Source: Chryseobacterium rhizosphaerae (GTDB lineage Bacteria > Bacteroidota > Bacteroidia > Flavobacteriales > Weeksellaceae). From it: a DNA stretch of 64,000 bases. Below the pieces are notes generated by a model that was not told the DNA's origin, ran no database searches, and worked only from the letters and a program-made list of their open reading frames with translations. The stretch is taken from positions 29,069 through 93,068 of the forward strand of contig NZ_QNUF01000021.1 in assembly GCF_003385455.1 (NCBI RefSeq). Direction: 5' to 3'. The number at the start of each line of letters is the position of its first letter. The first letter of the stretch is position 1. The position numbers and the translations under genes were made by a program. Shown piece by piece: positions 34,441-42,759 of the stretch.

Positions 34441-35091
34441 TTAGTCGATGATATGATTTTCTAATGCGTATTTTACAATTCCTACAGAGTTTTTTACGTT
34501 CAATTTCAAAAGGATTCTTTTCCGGTGTGTCTCTACCGTATTGATGCTAATGAAGAGTTTTTCAGAAATGTCTTTACTGCTGTAACCGTCACAAATGAGT
34601 TTTAGAATTTCCATTTCACGACGGGTAAGGGGATCTTTCATATGAAGATTCCGCTTTTCCTGTTCATTGCTGATAAAGCTGATCATTCTTTCTTTGGCGT
34701 GATCACAGATGTAGATCTCGTTTAGCAGAAGAGCGTTGATGGATTTCAGGAATTCATCATATTTACAGTTTTTGTCGAGATAGCTTTTAATCCCTTTATT
34801 GAAAAGCTTTCGGATATCAATTACATCATAGCAGTTTCCTATAATAATGATTTTTATACCATTATATTCATGGGTAATATCTTCTATAGATTTATAAAGT
34901 TCAGTAAACATAAGGATGTTGGAACTCATTACCAGAATTTCGGGAGGTTGATCTTTTAAGTGCCTGGAAAGGGTTTCTAAAGAATTACAGATGTCAATCG
35001 TGTTAAAAATTTTACTCTGCATAAGCAGTTTTGAGAGTCCTTCCGTATACAGCATGGGCTCATCAAAAATGGTTAATCTGGGTTTCATCAT
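34441..35091 (-). CDS. LuxR-family regulator with a degenerate receiver domain (CsgD-like)
   Basis: This 216-residue protein has a receiver-like N-terminal domain (1-125) and a LuxR helix-turn-helix (152-213: DPLTRREMEILKLICDGYSS, ISINTVETHRKRILLKL). At the phospho-acceptor position the usual LLD reads VMSS (about residues 54-57), so Asp is missing; the late Lys (about 107) is kept. Phosphorylation is therefore unlikely. E. coli CsgD, the curli activator, is also a LuxR protein with a non-canonical receiver. It lies directly after the curli operon, convergent, and is the best candidate for its regulator. Confidence 0.82.
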   Translation of the reverse strand: MMKPRLTIFDEPMLYTEGLSKLLMQSKIFNTIDICNSLETLSRHLKDQPPEILVMSSNILMFTELYKSIEDITHEYNGIKIIIIGNCYDVIDIRKLFNKGIKSYLDKNCKYDEFLKSINALLLNEIYICDHAKERMISFISNEQEKRNLHMKDPLTRREMEILKLICDGYSSKDISEKLFISINTVETHRKRILLKLNVKNSVGIVKYALENHIID

Positions 35092-35318
35092 GGTTTTGTT
35101 TTATTTATATAAAAATATAAATAAAAAATCACATTTTAAGTAAAATTGATAAATATTTACGCTTTTTAATGAATTTATGTGTAAAAAATTTTATTTTTTA
35201 TTGATTATTTGATAAATAAATCTCTTTTTGATGAATTTTAGTTGTATATTTTAGAGTTATTGTTGTTAAAACTTAATGTTTATAATGGTTTGTTGAGTGT
35301 TTTTTTTTAATGATAAAA

Positions 35319-35789
35319 TTATTTAATCAACGTTGTGGGGATATGTTTTACAGGGAAATTAACAGAATTGGCAATAAAGCAATATTCATTGGCTTTATGA
35401 TGGAGCTGTGCTGCCTTTTCAATCATAGATTCTTCAGCTACAATCACTGTAGGATATAGGGTTACTTCGGTGAAATGTCCACTACCATTGGAGGTTTCTG
35501 CCATTATTCCCGTAGCTTCGTCCGTGTAGTCTATGACAATAACGCCTGCTTCGGAACAAAAATGAAGATACCAAAGCATATGACATGAGGAAAGCGAAGA
35601 CAAAAATATTTCTTCCGGGTTATATTTCTTTTTATCTCCCCGGAAAGAAGGATCGGATGAACCTTCAATATCAGGTTTGTTTTCTGCAGAAATCGTATGA
35701 CTTCTTTCGTAATCTCTGTAGCCGCTGGTTCCGGTTCCTTTATTTCCGGTCCATTGGATGATGGTTTTGTAGTGGTGTTCTTTATTCAT
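35319..35789 (-). CDS. OsmC-family protein
   Basis: This 156-residue protein has the OsmC fold: WTGNKGTGTSGYRDYERSH, LSSLSSCHMLWYLHFCSEAG (with the two reactive cysteines near SC and FC) and a C-terminal strand with HKANEYCFIANSVNFPV. Such thiol peroxidases remove organic hydroperoxides. It is cytosolic and transcribed alone. A gap of 227 bases with only AT-rich sequence separates it from the luxR gene upstream. Confidence 0.86.
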   Translation of the reverse strand: MNKEHHYKTIIQWTGNKGTGTSGYRDYERSHTISAENKPDIEGSSDPSFRGDKKKYNPEEIFLSSLSSCHMLWYLHFCSEAGVIVIDYTDEATGIMAETSNGSGHFTEVTLYPTVIVAEESMIEKAAQLHHKANEYCFIANSVNFPVKHIPTTLIK

Positions 35790-35824
35790 AATGTAAATTT
35801 ATTTTGTTTAAGCTTAAAAAACAA

Positions 35825-35859
35825 AAAAGTATTTACTTAGCCTGTAAGTAAATACTTTT
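35825..35859 (-). terminator. Perfect 15-bp hairpin between osmC-like gene and T9SS gene
   Basis: AAAAGTATTTACTTA and TAAGTAAATACTTTT pair exactly around GCCTG. Both strands have flanking T-runs, with the better one on the minus strand (TTTTTTG), so it ends the T9SS substrate gene transcript at 35889. Confidence 0.82.
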
Positions 35860-35888
35860 ATCAACCTGAAAAGATTTTAAAAGGGGAA

Positions 35889-37319
35889 TTAATCCTTTAT
35901 AAGTTTTTTTACAGATATTTTTCCATTTTCAAAGACAACTTTTGCCATATAAACTCCTTTTGGTACCTCAGAAATACGGGTATTGTTACTTTCTATATTT
36001 TTTATAAGTTTACCATCTAAAGTATATATTTCTATCGATTGTACTTTTTCTTTTGTATGGTAGATTAAGCTTTCTTTAATTGGATTTTCAAAAGAAATAT
36101 CAGAATCAGTTTTTGTAATATCTGTTGTCGATAGTGTAGCGCTATTAAGCAGGTATTTTACAATATAATTATTCCCTTTTACGATAATATTATTGTTATT
36201 CACAATCATTTCTGCTATTCCTGAGAAAGGGGGAGTAAGATAGGGAGGATCAGCAAAATTGGGTTCTATATAATAGTTGAACGTGGAATTTATAGACCCA
36301 TTTTGATTAAGTTTTGAAATGAAATAATTAGTACTAAATAATGTGTTTCCAGCATTTCCTCCAACGTAATAAGATCCGTTTTTTTCATTTATACTAAAAA
36401 TATCCGGCCCTGCACTTAATCCCAGACTGGTATATAAGTCGTAATTAAATGTGGTATCAAGGGTTCCGTTCGGGTTTATTCTGAAAATATCATGATTCTC
36501 ATTTGTTGAGAAAAGAATTCTATTATTAGTGTCCATCATTGCAGCACTAACATTCCCTACAGCGAAGCCATTAATGTTAATTTGTGCCACTCCATTATTT
36601 CCAAAACTTGTCATAGGATGTCCGTTGGAGTCAAATTTTTCAATAACGCCGATATTGTCACTGAAACTGATAATATTAGATTGATTATCAATAAGCACAA
36701 ATGTTCTGCCGGTAATGTTTCCCTGTGTGGATACATAACCGTTGCTACCAAAAGTCTGATCTATACTTCCATTGGAGTTCAGTCTGTAGATTGCATGATG
36801 TGGATTTTGATCTCTCCTGATGCCATGCACAATTATTTTTTCATTCTGCAGAATAAATTCATAAGAATTATAGAAATCATCATGATCGGCATATATTTCC
36901 GGTGATATACCATTTGTACCAAAGGTAGGATCTAGCTGACCGGTAGGGAGCATTCTTACTATTTGAGCATTGCCCCATAAACCGAAAATTAATAATTTTC
37001 CATCTGCCTGTAGCTTGATTTGGTTCATGAATGGTTCGGAAGCTAGCTTAACCGTTCCATTGTTTCCAAAAGATTGATCCAGGAGTCCATTAGGGGTAAG
37101 CTTGGATACAAATCCGTGAGTGACTCCCGTGGCAACGTCCACATTATAAGTAAAATAAATTTCTCCATTAGAATTTTGAACCATTTGATACGAGTTACTC
37201 ATAGAGTAGCTGGGGATTTCAGCGACACCGTTCGAAGCAAATGTTGGATCTTTAGAGATGATTTGTGCAAAAGCAGCCTGTGCCGCCAGAAGCAGCACGA
37301 GAAATAATTTTTTTGTCAT
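35889..37319 (-). CDS. T9SS-secreted protein with delta-60 repeats (paralogue 1)
   Basis: This 476-residue protein has a signal peptide (to AAFAQ, residue 19). Delta-60/NHL-like blades follow (LTPNGLLDQSFGNNG, MLPTGQLDPTFGTNG, LNSNGSIDQTFGSNG, INPNGTLDTTF). Residues about 410-476 form a type A T9SS sorting domain (SIEIYTLDGKLIKNIESN, then ISEVPKGVYMAKVVFENGK and KKLI at the end). It would be exported through the outer membrane and probably attached to the surface or released. Its function is unknown. It lies 68 bases downstream of a close paralogue, and the two C-terminal 60 residues are almost identical. Confidence 0.85.
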   Translation of the reverse strand: MTKKLFLVLLLAAQAAFAQIISKDPTFASNGVAEIPSYSMSNSYQMVQNSNGEIYFTYNVDVATGVTHGFVSKLTPNGLLDQSFGNNGTVKLASEPFMNQIKLQADGKLLIFGLWGNAQIVRMLPTGQLDPTFGTNGISPEIYADHDDFYNSYEFILQNEKIIVHGIRRDQNPHHAIYRLNSNGSIDQTFGSNGYVSTQGNITGRTFVLIDNQSNIISFSDNIGVIEKFDSNGHPMTSFGNNGVAQININGFAVGNVSAAMMDTNNRILFSTNENHDIFRINPNGTLDTTFNYDLYTSLGLSAGPDIFSINEKNGSYYVGGNAGNTLFSTNYFISKLNQNGSINSTFNYYIEPNFADPPYLTPPFSGIAEMIVNNNNIIVKGNNYIVKYLLNSATLSTTDITKTDSDISFENPIKESLIYHTKEKVQSIEIYTLDGKLIKNIESNNTRISEVPKGVYMAKVVFENGKISVKKLIKD

Positions 37320-37387
37320 TGTAGTTTTTTAGTTTTTAATGAGAAATGAAAAGTGTCTGTTTTAAACAAACATTTTAGAAATATGTA

Positions 37388-38818
37388 TTAGTTTTTGATC
37401 AGCTTCTTTGTGGTTGTCTTTCCATTTTCAAAGACAACTTTTGCCATATAAACTCCTTTTGGGACCTCAGAAATACGGGTGTTGTTACTTTCTATATTTT
37501 TGATAAGCTTACCATTTAAAGCATATATTTCTATGGACTGTACTCTTTCTTTTGTATGATAAATCAAATTCTGCTGAACAGGATTTTCAAATGAAAATAA
37601 AGGAAGATTGGTTTCCGTTACTTTGGCAGAGGTTCCTAATGTTGAATTACTTAATAAAAATTTCAAAATATGAGTTCCTCTTCCTGCAATGATCGAATTG
37701 TTATTAATAATCATATCACCAATTCCTTCTGAAGTTGGGGTAGTTTCGGAGTAATAATTAAAAACGGGGTCTACAGTTCCTGAAGGTGTCAGTTTGGAAA
37801 TGAAAAAAGTCTCTCCCATTGCTCCTGTCTGCCCTGCAATATAATAACTGTTGTTTTTTTCCATTACAGAAGATAAGCTGATGATTGCAAAAGGATAGGC
37901 GTTAGCACTGTCAAATGCAAAAGAGGTATCATAAGCCCCGTTAGCGCTAATCCTAAAAATTTCGTTATTCATATTATAGCAGATAATATTGTTATTGCTA
38001 TCTATGAGAGCATTTCCTACCATTCCAGGATAAGTGTTGAAAGCCAAAGTTCCGTTATTTCCAAAGCTTGTTAAAGGCTGTCCATCTGAGGTATATTTTT
38101 CCAATCCTCCGTTAGGGTATAGGGTATTTGCATTCGTATGGCTATGATCACTAATCAGGCTGATGATATTTGATTGACTGTCTAGAAATACAAAATTCCC
38201 AGTTGTTTTGATAGAACCGTTATTACCAAATGTGTTGTCAATACTTCCATTGTTGTTCAATCTGTAAATTATTTTATAAAAATTGGAAGGTCCGTCAGTG
38301 GATAATCCATATATAATGATCTTATTATTTTGCACATATAAACCATAGCCGTATCCATTGAAATCTGTAAAAACATTGGTGATTTTTGCAACCCCATTTA
38401 CTCCAAACGTAGTGTCAACCTGGCCGTTGGGCAGCAGCCTTGTAATGACGGATCCGTCGGTATTAAAACCATAGATTAAAAGTTTGCCGTCTGTTTGTTG
38501 AGTTAATTGACTGTCCACAGCTGTAAAATAGTTGCTAATCACAGTTTCTCCATTATTTCCGAAAGTAGAATCAAGGGTTCCATTGGGATGAAGTTTTGAT
38601 ACCACGCATTCCGGACTGTTTAAAACAGTATTGTCTCTGGCGTATGTGAAGTAAATGCTTTCGTCAGTATGCTGAAGAATTTTGGTGAGATAATTGGCAT
38701 TGGCGCCAGCTGTAATAGCATATTTTCCGTTTACAGCAAAGTTATTATCATAAGAAACGATCTGAGAATACACACTCTGAATAGTCAGAATGAATACAAG
38801 AAATAAACTTTTTTTCAT
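37388..38818 (-). CDS. T9SS-secreted protein with delta-60 repeats (paralogue 2)
   Basis: This 476-residue protein has a signal peptide (to SVYSQ) and delta-60 blades (LHPNGTLDSTFGNNG, LLPNGQVDTTFGVNG, LNNNGSIDNTFGNNG). It ends with a type A sorting domain whose sequence nearly matches that of its neighbour. It has exactly the same length as paralogue 1 and about half its body residues look shared by eye, so the pair arose by tandem duplication with the sorting domain homogenised or constrained. It is probably co-transcribed with paralogue 1 or shares its control. Confidence 0.85.
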   Translation of the reverse strand: MKKSLFLVFILTIQSVYSQIVSYDNNFAVNGKYAITAGANANYLTKILQHTDESIYFTYARDNTVLNSPECVVSKLHPNGTLDSTFGNNGETVISNYFTAVDSQLTQQTDGKLLIYGFNTDGSVITRLLPNGQVDTTFGVNGVAKITNVFTDFNGYGYGLYVQNNKIIIYGLSTDGPSNFYKIIYRLNNNGSIDNTFGNNGSIKTTGNFVFLDSQSNIISLISDHSHTNANTLYPNGGLEKYTSDGQPLTSFGNNGTLAFNTYPGMVGNALIDSNNNIICYNMNNEIFRISANGAYDTSFAFDSANAYPFAIISLSSVMEKNNSYYIAGQTGAMGETFFISKLTPSGTVDPVFNYYSETTPTSEGIGDMIINNNSIIAGRGTHILKFLLSNSTLGTSAKVTETNLPLFSFENPVQQNLIYHTKERVQSIEIYALNGKLIKNIESNNTRISEVPKGVYMAKVVFENGKTTTKKLIKN

Positions 38819-38851
38819 TGTGTAAATAAATTTGGTGTAAATGTAGTAAAA

Positions 38852-38876
38852 AAACCTCCAGCATAGCTGAAGGTTT
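38852..38876 (-). terminator. Terminator of the RNase G gene
   Basis: AAACCTCCAGC and GCTGAAGGTTT pair over 11 positions with one mismatch around ATA. On the minus strand a T7 run follows. It lies 16 bases after the stop of the RNase G gene. Confidence 0.75.
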
Positions 38877-38891
38877 GAATTTTGTTTTGAT

Positions 38892-40451
38892 TTAATTAGA
38901 ATGTCCTATCAATTCTTCTTTTTTTGAATTGTAAATTCTGTATTCTAAATATTTAAAAGAATCCCTTGGGATAATGGTTACCCATTTTTTGTACTTTATA
39001 AACCATTTCATCTGGATGCTTTTGATTCCTTTAGTAAGGTAAGCTTCTACGAATGGATGTACATGGAGGTAAAGTTTACCCTTTTCTTTTTGCATAATGG
39101 TTCTGATGGTTTCACCCATTCTTTCCACAATAACAATAGGAGCTACAATTTCTCCGTCTTTATTAGGGTTTTCCTCTTTGGTTTCGATCTGTTTTTCCGG
39201 ACGGTTTCTCTGTCTGGTAATCTGGATCAGTCCAAATTTACTTGGAGGTAAGATTTTGTGGCGTGCTTTGTCACGCTTCATCTCCTCTTTAAGATGTTCG
39301 TAAAGATCTCTTCTGTGGTCGGCATTAGGCATATCGATGAAGTCGATGACAATAATACCTCCCATGTCTCGAAGACGTAGCTGTCTGGCAATCTCTGTGG
39401 CTGCCATTTTGTTCACTTTTAGGGCATGTTCCTTATTGACAGCGGCTCCGGTAGTAATGTTGTTTCCGGAATTGACATCCACAACATGGAGTGCTTCTGT
39501 GTGTTCAATAACAAGGTATGCTCCTTTTGAGCTTGGAATGTTGACGTGTTTACCGAAGCTTTGTTTAAGCTGTTTTTCAACATTGTAATATTCCAGAAGT
39601 GGAATATGAGAGTCATAAAACTGGACAATATTTTTTCTTTCGGGAGCAATTACTTCAACATAATTGGTCATCTCATGGACCATCTGCTCATCATCACAGA
39701 TAATACTGACGAAATCCTGATTGAAATTGTCTCTTAAAATAGCGGAAGCTTTATCTTCTTCGCTTAAAACTTTTGACGGAACTTTATTTTTCTGGATGTT
39801 TTTAAAAGTGCTTTCCCATTTTTGAATCAGTTGATTCATATCATTATGGAGGTCAGCTACTTTTTTTCCTTCGGCCACTGTTCTGATAATAACCCCAAAT
39901 CCTTCAGGTTTGATACTGTCAATGAGGGTTCTCAGTCTTTCTTTTTCCTCAAAACTTCTTATTTTCTTGGAAATGGAAACTTTATTGTCGAAAGGAATCA
40001 GAACCAAAAATCTTCCGGTAAGAGAGACCTGGGTAGAAATCCTGGGGCCTTTTGTGGAAATGGGTTCTTTAGTGATCTGCAGAAGAACCAAATCGTCTTT
40101 TGCAATTACTTTGTCTACTGTTCCGTTTTTGTCTATTTCGGGTTGTATCTCGAAATTTTTTAAGCTTGAAGCGCTTTGTTTTTTAGAAATAGTATCTTTT
40201 AAAAACTTTCTGTATGTAAGATATTGTGGGCCCAGATCCTGATAATGCAGAAAAGCATCCTTGTCATATCCGATATTAACGAATGCGGCATTCAGGTTAG
40301 GTGCCAGTTTTTTTACTTTTCCTATAAACAGATCTCCAACTATAAAATCGCTTTTGTCCTCTTGCTCATGAAGTTCACATAGTCTTCCGTCTTCCAGCAG
40401 TGCAATCTTTGTAAGATCATCTTCATGCGAAACTATTAGTTCTTTCTTCAT
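38892..40451 (-). CDS. rng: Ribonuclease E/G family endoribonuclease
   Basis: This 519-residue RNase G-type protein processes 16S rRNA and turns over mRNA. It has an N-terminal S1 domain (FIVGDLFIGKVKKLAPNLNA, AFVNIGYDKDAFLHYQDLG), an RNase-H-like part, and a DNase-I-like catalytic part with LHVVDVNSGNN and GGIIVIDFIDM, which hold the two metal-binding aspartates. It lacks the long C-terminal scaffold of RNase E. The gene sits downstream of the HU and THX-like genes on the same strand, as in related flavobacteria. Confidence 0.9.
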   Translation of the reverse strand: MKKELIVSHEDDLTKIALLEDGRLCELHEQEDKSDFIVGDLFIGKVKKLAPNLNAAFVNIGYDKDAFLHYQDLGPQYLTYRKFLKDTISKKQSASSLKNFEIQPEIDKNGTVDKVIAKDDLVLLQITKEPISTKGPRISTQVSLTGRFLVLIPFDNKVSISKKIRSFEEKERLRTLIDSIKPEGFGVIIRTVAEGKKVADLHNDMNQLIQKWESTFKNIQKNKVPSKVLSEEDKASAILRDNFNQDFVSIICDDEQMVHEMTNYVEVIAPERKNIVQFYDSHIPLLEYYNVEKQLKQSFGKHVNIPSSKGAYLVIEHTEALHVVDVNSGNNITTGAAVNKEHALKVNKMAATEIARQLRLRDMGGIIVIDFIDMPNADHRRDLYEHLKEEMKRDKARHKILPPSKFGLIQITRQRNRPEKQIETKEENPNKDGEIVAPIVIVERMGETIRTIMQKEKGKLYLHVHPFVEAYLTKGIKSIQMKWFIKYKKWVTIIPRDSFKYLEYRIYNSKKEELIGHSN

Positions 40452-40612
40452 TTTGTTATTAGATAAAATTGTTAAGATTATAGGAAATTGGCTGGTGTCT
40501 CTGTTAATTCATAAATATAAATATAAGGATTTAGAATGAAAACCATTATATTTTTATTAAAATAATATTTGAAACCGGCTGTCTTCCGCGGAATCTTATA
40601 GTTGTAAATAAA

Positions 40613-40656
40613 AATATAGTCGGTGAGTCTTAAAATTTAAAACCACCAACTATATT
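40613..40656 (-). terminator. Terminator after the small basic protein gene
   Basis: On the minus strand AATATAGTTGGTG and CACCGACTATATT (complements of 40644-40656 and 40613-40625) form a 13-bp stem with one G-U or mismatch, followed by TTTTATTT. It lies 30 bases after the stop of the 29-codon gene. Confidence 0.72.
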
Positions 40657-40685
40657 ATTATATTGTAAATCTCGAGAAGAAGAGA

Positions 40686-40775
40686 TTATTTTTTCTTATG
40701 TCTGTTTGCTCTTCTTCTTTTCTTTCTCTTGTGTGTTGCAACCTTGTGTCTTTTTCTTTTCTTTCCGCTTGGCAT
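40686..40775 (-). CDS. Very small basic protein, ribosomal THX-like (29 residues)
   Basis: ATG at the complement of 40773-40775 opens a 29-codon frame ending TAA at 40686-40688. The protein begins MPSGKKRKRHKVATHKRKKR and ends in further Arg/His/Lys; more than half of its residues are Lys, Arg or His. Small proteins of this type beside rng and HU genes are widespread in flavobacteria and are annotated as ribosomal protein THX or hypothetical; rRNA binding is the likely role. It lies 43 bases after HU and has its own terminator. It is below the usual length cut-off and easily missed. Confidence 0.75.
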   Translation of the reverse strand: MPSGKKRKRHKVATHKRKKRRRANRHKKK

Positions 40776-40818
40776 AATTTTAATTTTTTAGTAACTAGTT
40801 AATATTCAGTTAATGTTC

Positions 40819-41109
40819 TTATTTTACTGCGACTTTAGTTTTTACTTTCTCCACAAAAGATTTTGATGGTTTGAAAGCAGGAATGTTATGAGCAGGAATC
40901 TCAATTGCAGTGTTTTTAGAAATATTTCTTCCTGTTTTAGCAGCTCTTGTTTTAATGATGAAAGATCCAAAACCTCTTAGATAAACGTTATCCCCATTAT
41001 ACATAGAAGTTCTGATCTCCTGCATAAAAGCTTCTACAACTTTCTGTGTTTCATTCTTTTCTGTTCCCAACTTATTTGAGATGGTGTTTACCAATTCTGC
41101 CTTTGTCAT
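40819..41109 (-). CDS. HU-family DNA-binding protein
   Basis: This 96-residue HU/IHF protein compacts and bends DNA. MTKAELVNTISNKLGTEKNE forms the dimer helices, RGFGSFIIKTRAAKTGRN is the DNA-binding arm region, and IEIPAHNIPAFKPSKSFVEKV completes the fold, with Pro at the arm tip. It is transcribed from a canonical promoter (41141-41173) and is followed by the small basic protein gene. Confidence 0.92.
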   Translation of the reverse strand: MTKAELVNTISNKLGTEKNETQKVVEAFMQEIRTSMYNGDNVYLRGFGSFIIKTRAAKTGRNISKNTAIEIPAHNIPAFKPSKSFVEKVKTKVAVK

Positions 41110-41140
41110 TTCCTTATTTTAATTTTAAATTTTAGGTGTG

Positions 41141-41173
41141 CAAATTTAGTTAAAAAAATTGAATACTAGCAAA
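41141..41173 (-). promoter_or_regulatory. HU gene promoter (TTTG-N21-TAAATTTG)
   Basis: On the minus strand TTTG (complement of 41170-41173) is followed after 21 bases by TAAATTTG (complement of 41141-41148), 31 bases before the ATG. This is the clearest consensus promoter in the window. Confidence 0.75.
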
Positions 41174-41290
41174 TTAGTGGCGAAATATTTTTGTTCTGAT
41201 CGTTGAGTTTTTATTGTAAACACTATATTAAGGCAGAGTTATGATCATTTAATGAATTTATAATATAGCCGTATAACAATGGTTAAAGTG

Positions 41291-41315
41291 AAAAAGAACC
41301 GTGTTCAACCGGTTC
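41291..41315 (-). terminator. Terminator of the T6SS-linked luxR gene
   Basis: GAACCG (41296-41301) and CGGTTC (41310-41315) form a 6-bp stem. On the minus strand it is followed by T5. It lies 45 bases after the luxR stop. Confidence 0.6.
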
Positions 41316-41359
41316 AATAATAACTCCTCTTTGACGTCCTGTAATTATTCAAACTTTTT

Positions 41360-42031
41360 TTACATACTGGAATTATAATATCCGTTTTCTACACAAAAAC
41401 GGATGAGATGAAGCTTGGTTTTCAATCCCAGCTTTTCTGTAAGCCTGTTGATATAAGTGTCAATAGTTCTTGTGCTTAAATTCAGTTTCTCTGCAATTTC
41501 CTTATTGCTGTATCCTTCATAGCAGAATCTCATCAGCTGTATTTCTGCCGGAGAAAGTTCTTCCTGGCTTTTTTTCTGCCTGTCCATGTATTCCTGTACG
41601 GCAAGGGGCTGCTGTTCCCATTCTTTAGAATAAGTATGATAATCAAACTCATCTGAAGCAATAGTTCCTTTAATGATATCCTTTATCGTATTGCTTTTCT
41701 TTTGACAGTAATACGTATTGGGAATCTTTGCAAGAATTTCGGCCATATCTTCCTGAAAGGTCCCGGAATAAGTGACAATAGGGGTTTCCGTATTACTTTT
41801 CCTGATATATTTTATAGCTTCAATTCCGCTTAATACCGGCATAAAGAGCTCTATGATGAACACGTCTTCCTGTCTTCTGTAGATTCTGTTTACCAGCTCA
41901 TGGCCGTTATTACAGTCGTTCAGAAGCATATAGAAAGGGTTTTCCATAAGCGTTTTGATCATTATTTTTTTAAAATAAAAATCGCTGTCAGCTATAGAAA
42001 AGCGCACGGTATTAGATAATATTTTACTCAT
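41360..42031 (-). CDS. LuxR-family response regulator with Glu at the phospho-acceptor position
   Basis: This 223-residue protein has a receiver domain (about 8-125) and a LuxR helix-turn-helix (about 158-219: LSPAEIQLMRFCYEGYSNKE, LNLSTRTIDTYINRLTEKLG). The canonical LLDxxMP motif reads IIELFMP, with Glu61 in place of the phosphorylated Asp; the conserved Thr (VTYSG) and Lys (CQKKS) are present. A Glu there mimics phospho-Asp, so the protein may be constitutively active. It is divergent from tssO and so is the local candidate regulator of the type VI system. No histidine kinase gene is nearby. Confidence 0.83.
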   Translation of the reverse strand: MSKILSNTVRFSIADSDFYFKKIMIKTLMENPFYMLLNDCNNGHELVNRIYRRQEDVFIIELFMPVLSGIEAIKYIRKSNTETPIVTYSGTFQEDMAEILAKIPNTYYCQKKSNTIKDIIKGTIASDEFDYHTYSKEWEQQPLAVQEYMDRQKKSQEELSPAEIQLMRFCYEGYSNKEIAEKLNLSTRTIDTYINRLTEKLGLKTKLHLIRFCVENGYYNSSM

Positions 42032-42157
42032 TCTTAATATCGATTTGGCAAATGATATTTGAAATTCAGAGGCCTAATTTAGGAAAAACTTATCAAAGAG
42101 AAAATTAATATTAGGTTAATCCGGGTTTTCACGAAATTTGCTGAGGGAAAATACGTA

Positions 42158-42188
42158 TTGTACATAAAATTTTTTTTTTATACTTTCA
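42158..42188 (+). promoter_or_regulatory. Candidate promoter of the tssO-tssP-tssR operon
   Basis: TTG at 42158-42160 and TACTTTCA at 42181-42188 are separated by 20 bases, close to TTG-N~20-TAnnTTTG, 22 bases before the ATG of tssO. The hcp-type palindromes are absent here. Confidence 0.45.
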
Positions 42189-42210
42189 CAGGCCAAACAA
42201 ATCGCAAATT

Positions 42211-42747
42211 ATGTCTTCAAATCGGGAAAAAAAATTGAACAAATCTGACGTCAGAACGGGCATTTGGAAGTTTATTCTATCTTTTGCTGTTTTGTCTGTG
42301 GTTTCTTTTGCGTGTTTATTTCTCTTCTTTAAGAGTTATGATATGCAAAGAGAGGGAATCAGTAAGGAAGCTGATGCCTATAAGGAACTGATGCAAAGAA
42401 GTGATGTACTGAAAAATCACGTTGATATTATTTACGACCAGATGTCCCAGCTTAATATAAACAAGGTGGAGAATGATGTATTTCTCAGAACCAGTATTAT
42501 GGATAATGTAAGGGATGCCAAAAATATCATGAGTAAAGATAGTGCCGGAAGCCTTAAGCATTATGCTGTCTTGATGAAGCAGATTGGATCTATCATGAAC
42601 TTAAAAAGTAAGATCATTGAGGTAGAATACAAAAAGAAAATAGTCTTCAGGGACCTTGAAGAATGCATGGGCAAAACGGTAAGAGCCAATAACGAGCTCA
42701 GAAAAGACCCTACAAGAAATTTCACGGGAAGTAAAAGAAGAAAATAA
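42211..42747 (+). CDS. tssO: Type VI secretion system (subtype iii) membrane protein TssO
   Basis: This 178-residue protein has a short cytosolic leader, one transmembrane helix (about 20-42, FILSFAVLSVVSFACLFLFF) and a helical periplasmic domain of about 130 residues. This matches TssO, one of the Bacteroidota-only proteins thought to replace the TssJLM envelope complex. It is the first gene of a plus-strand operon (tssO, tssO-like, tssP, tssR) facing a LuxR regulator. The name rests on topology, length and the tssP/tssR neighbours. Confidence 0.72.
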   Translation: MSSNREKKLNKSDVRTGIWKFILSFAVLSVVSFACLFLFFKSYDMQREGISKEADAYKELMQRSDVLKNHVDIIYDQMSQLNINKVENDVFLRTSIMDNVRDAKNIMSKDSAGSLKHYAVLMKQIGSIMNLKSKIIEVEYKKKIVFRDLEECMGKTVRANNELRKDPTRNFTGSKRRK

Positions 42748-42759
42748 AAAAGAAAAACA

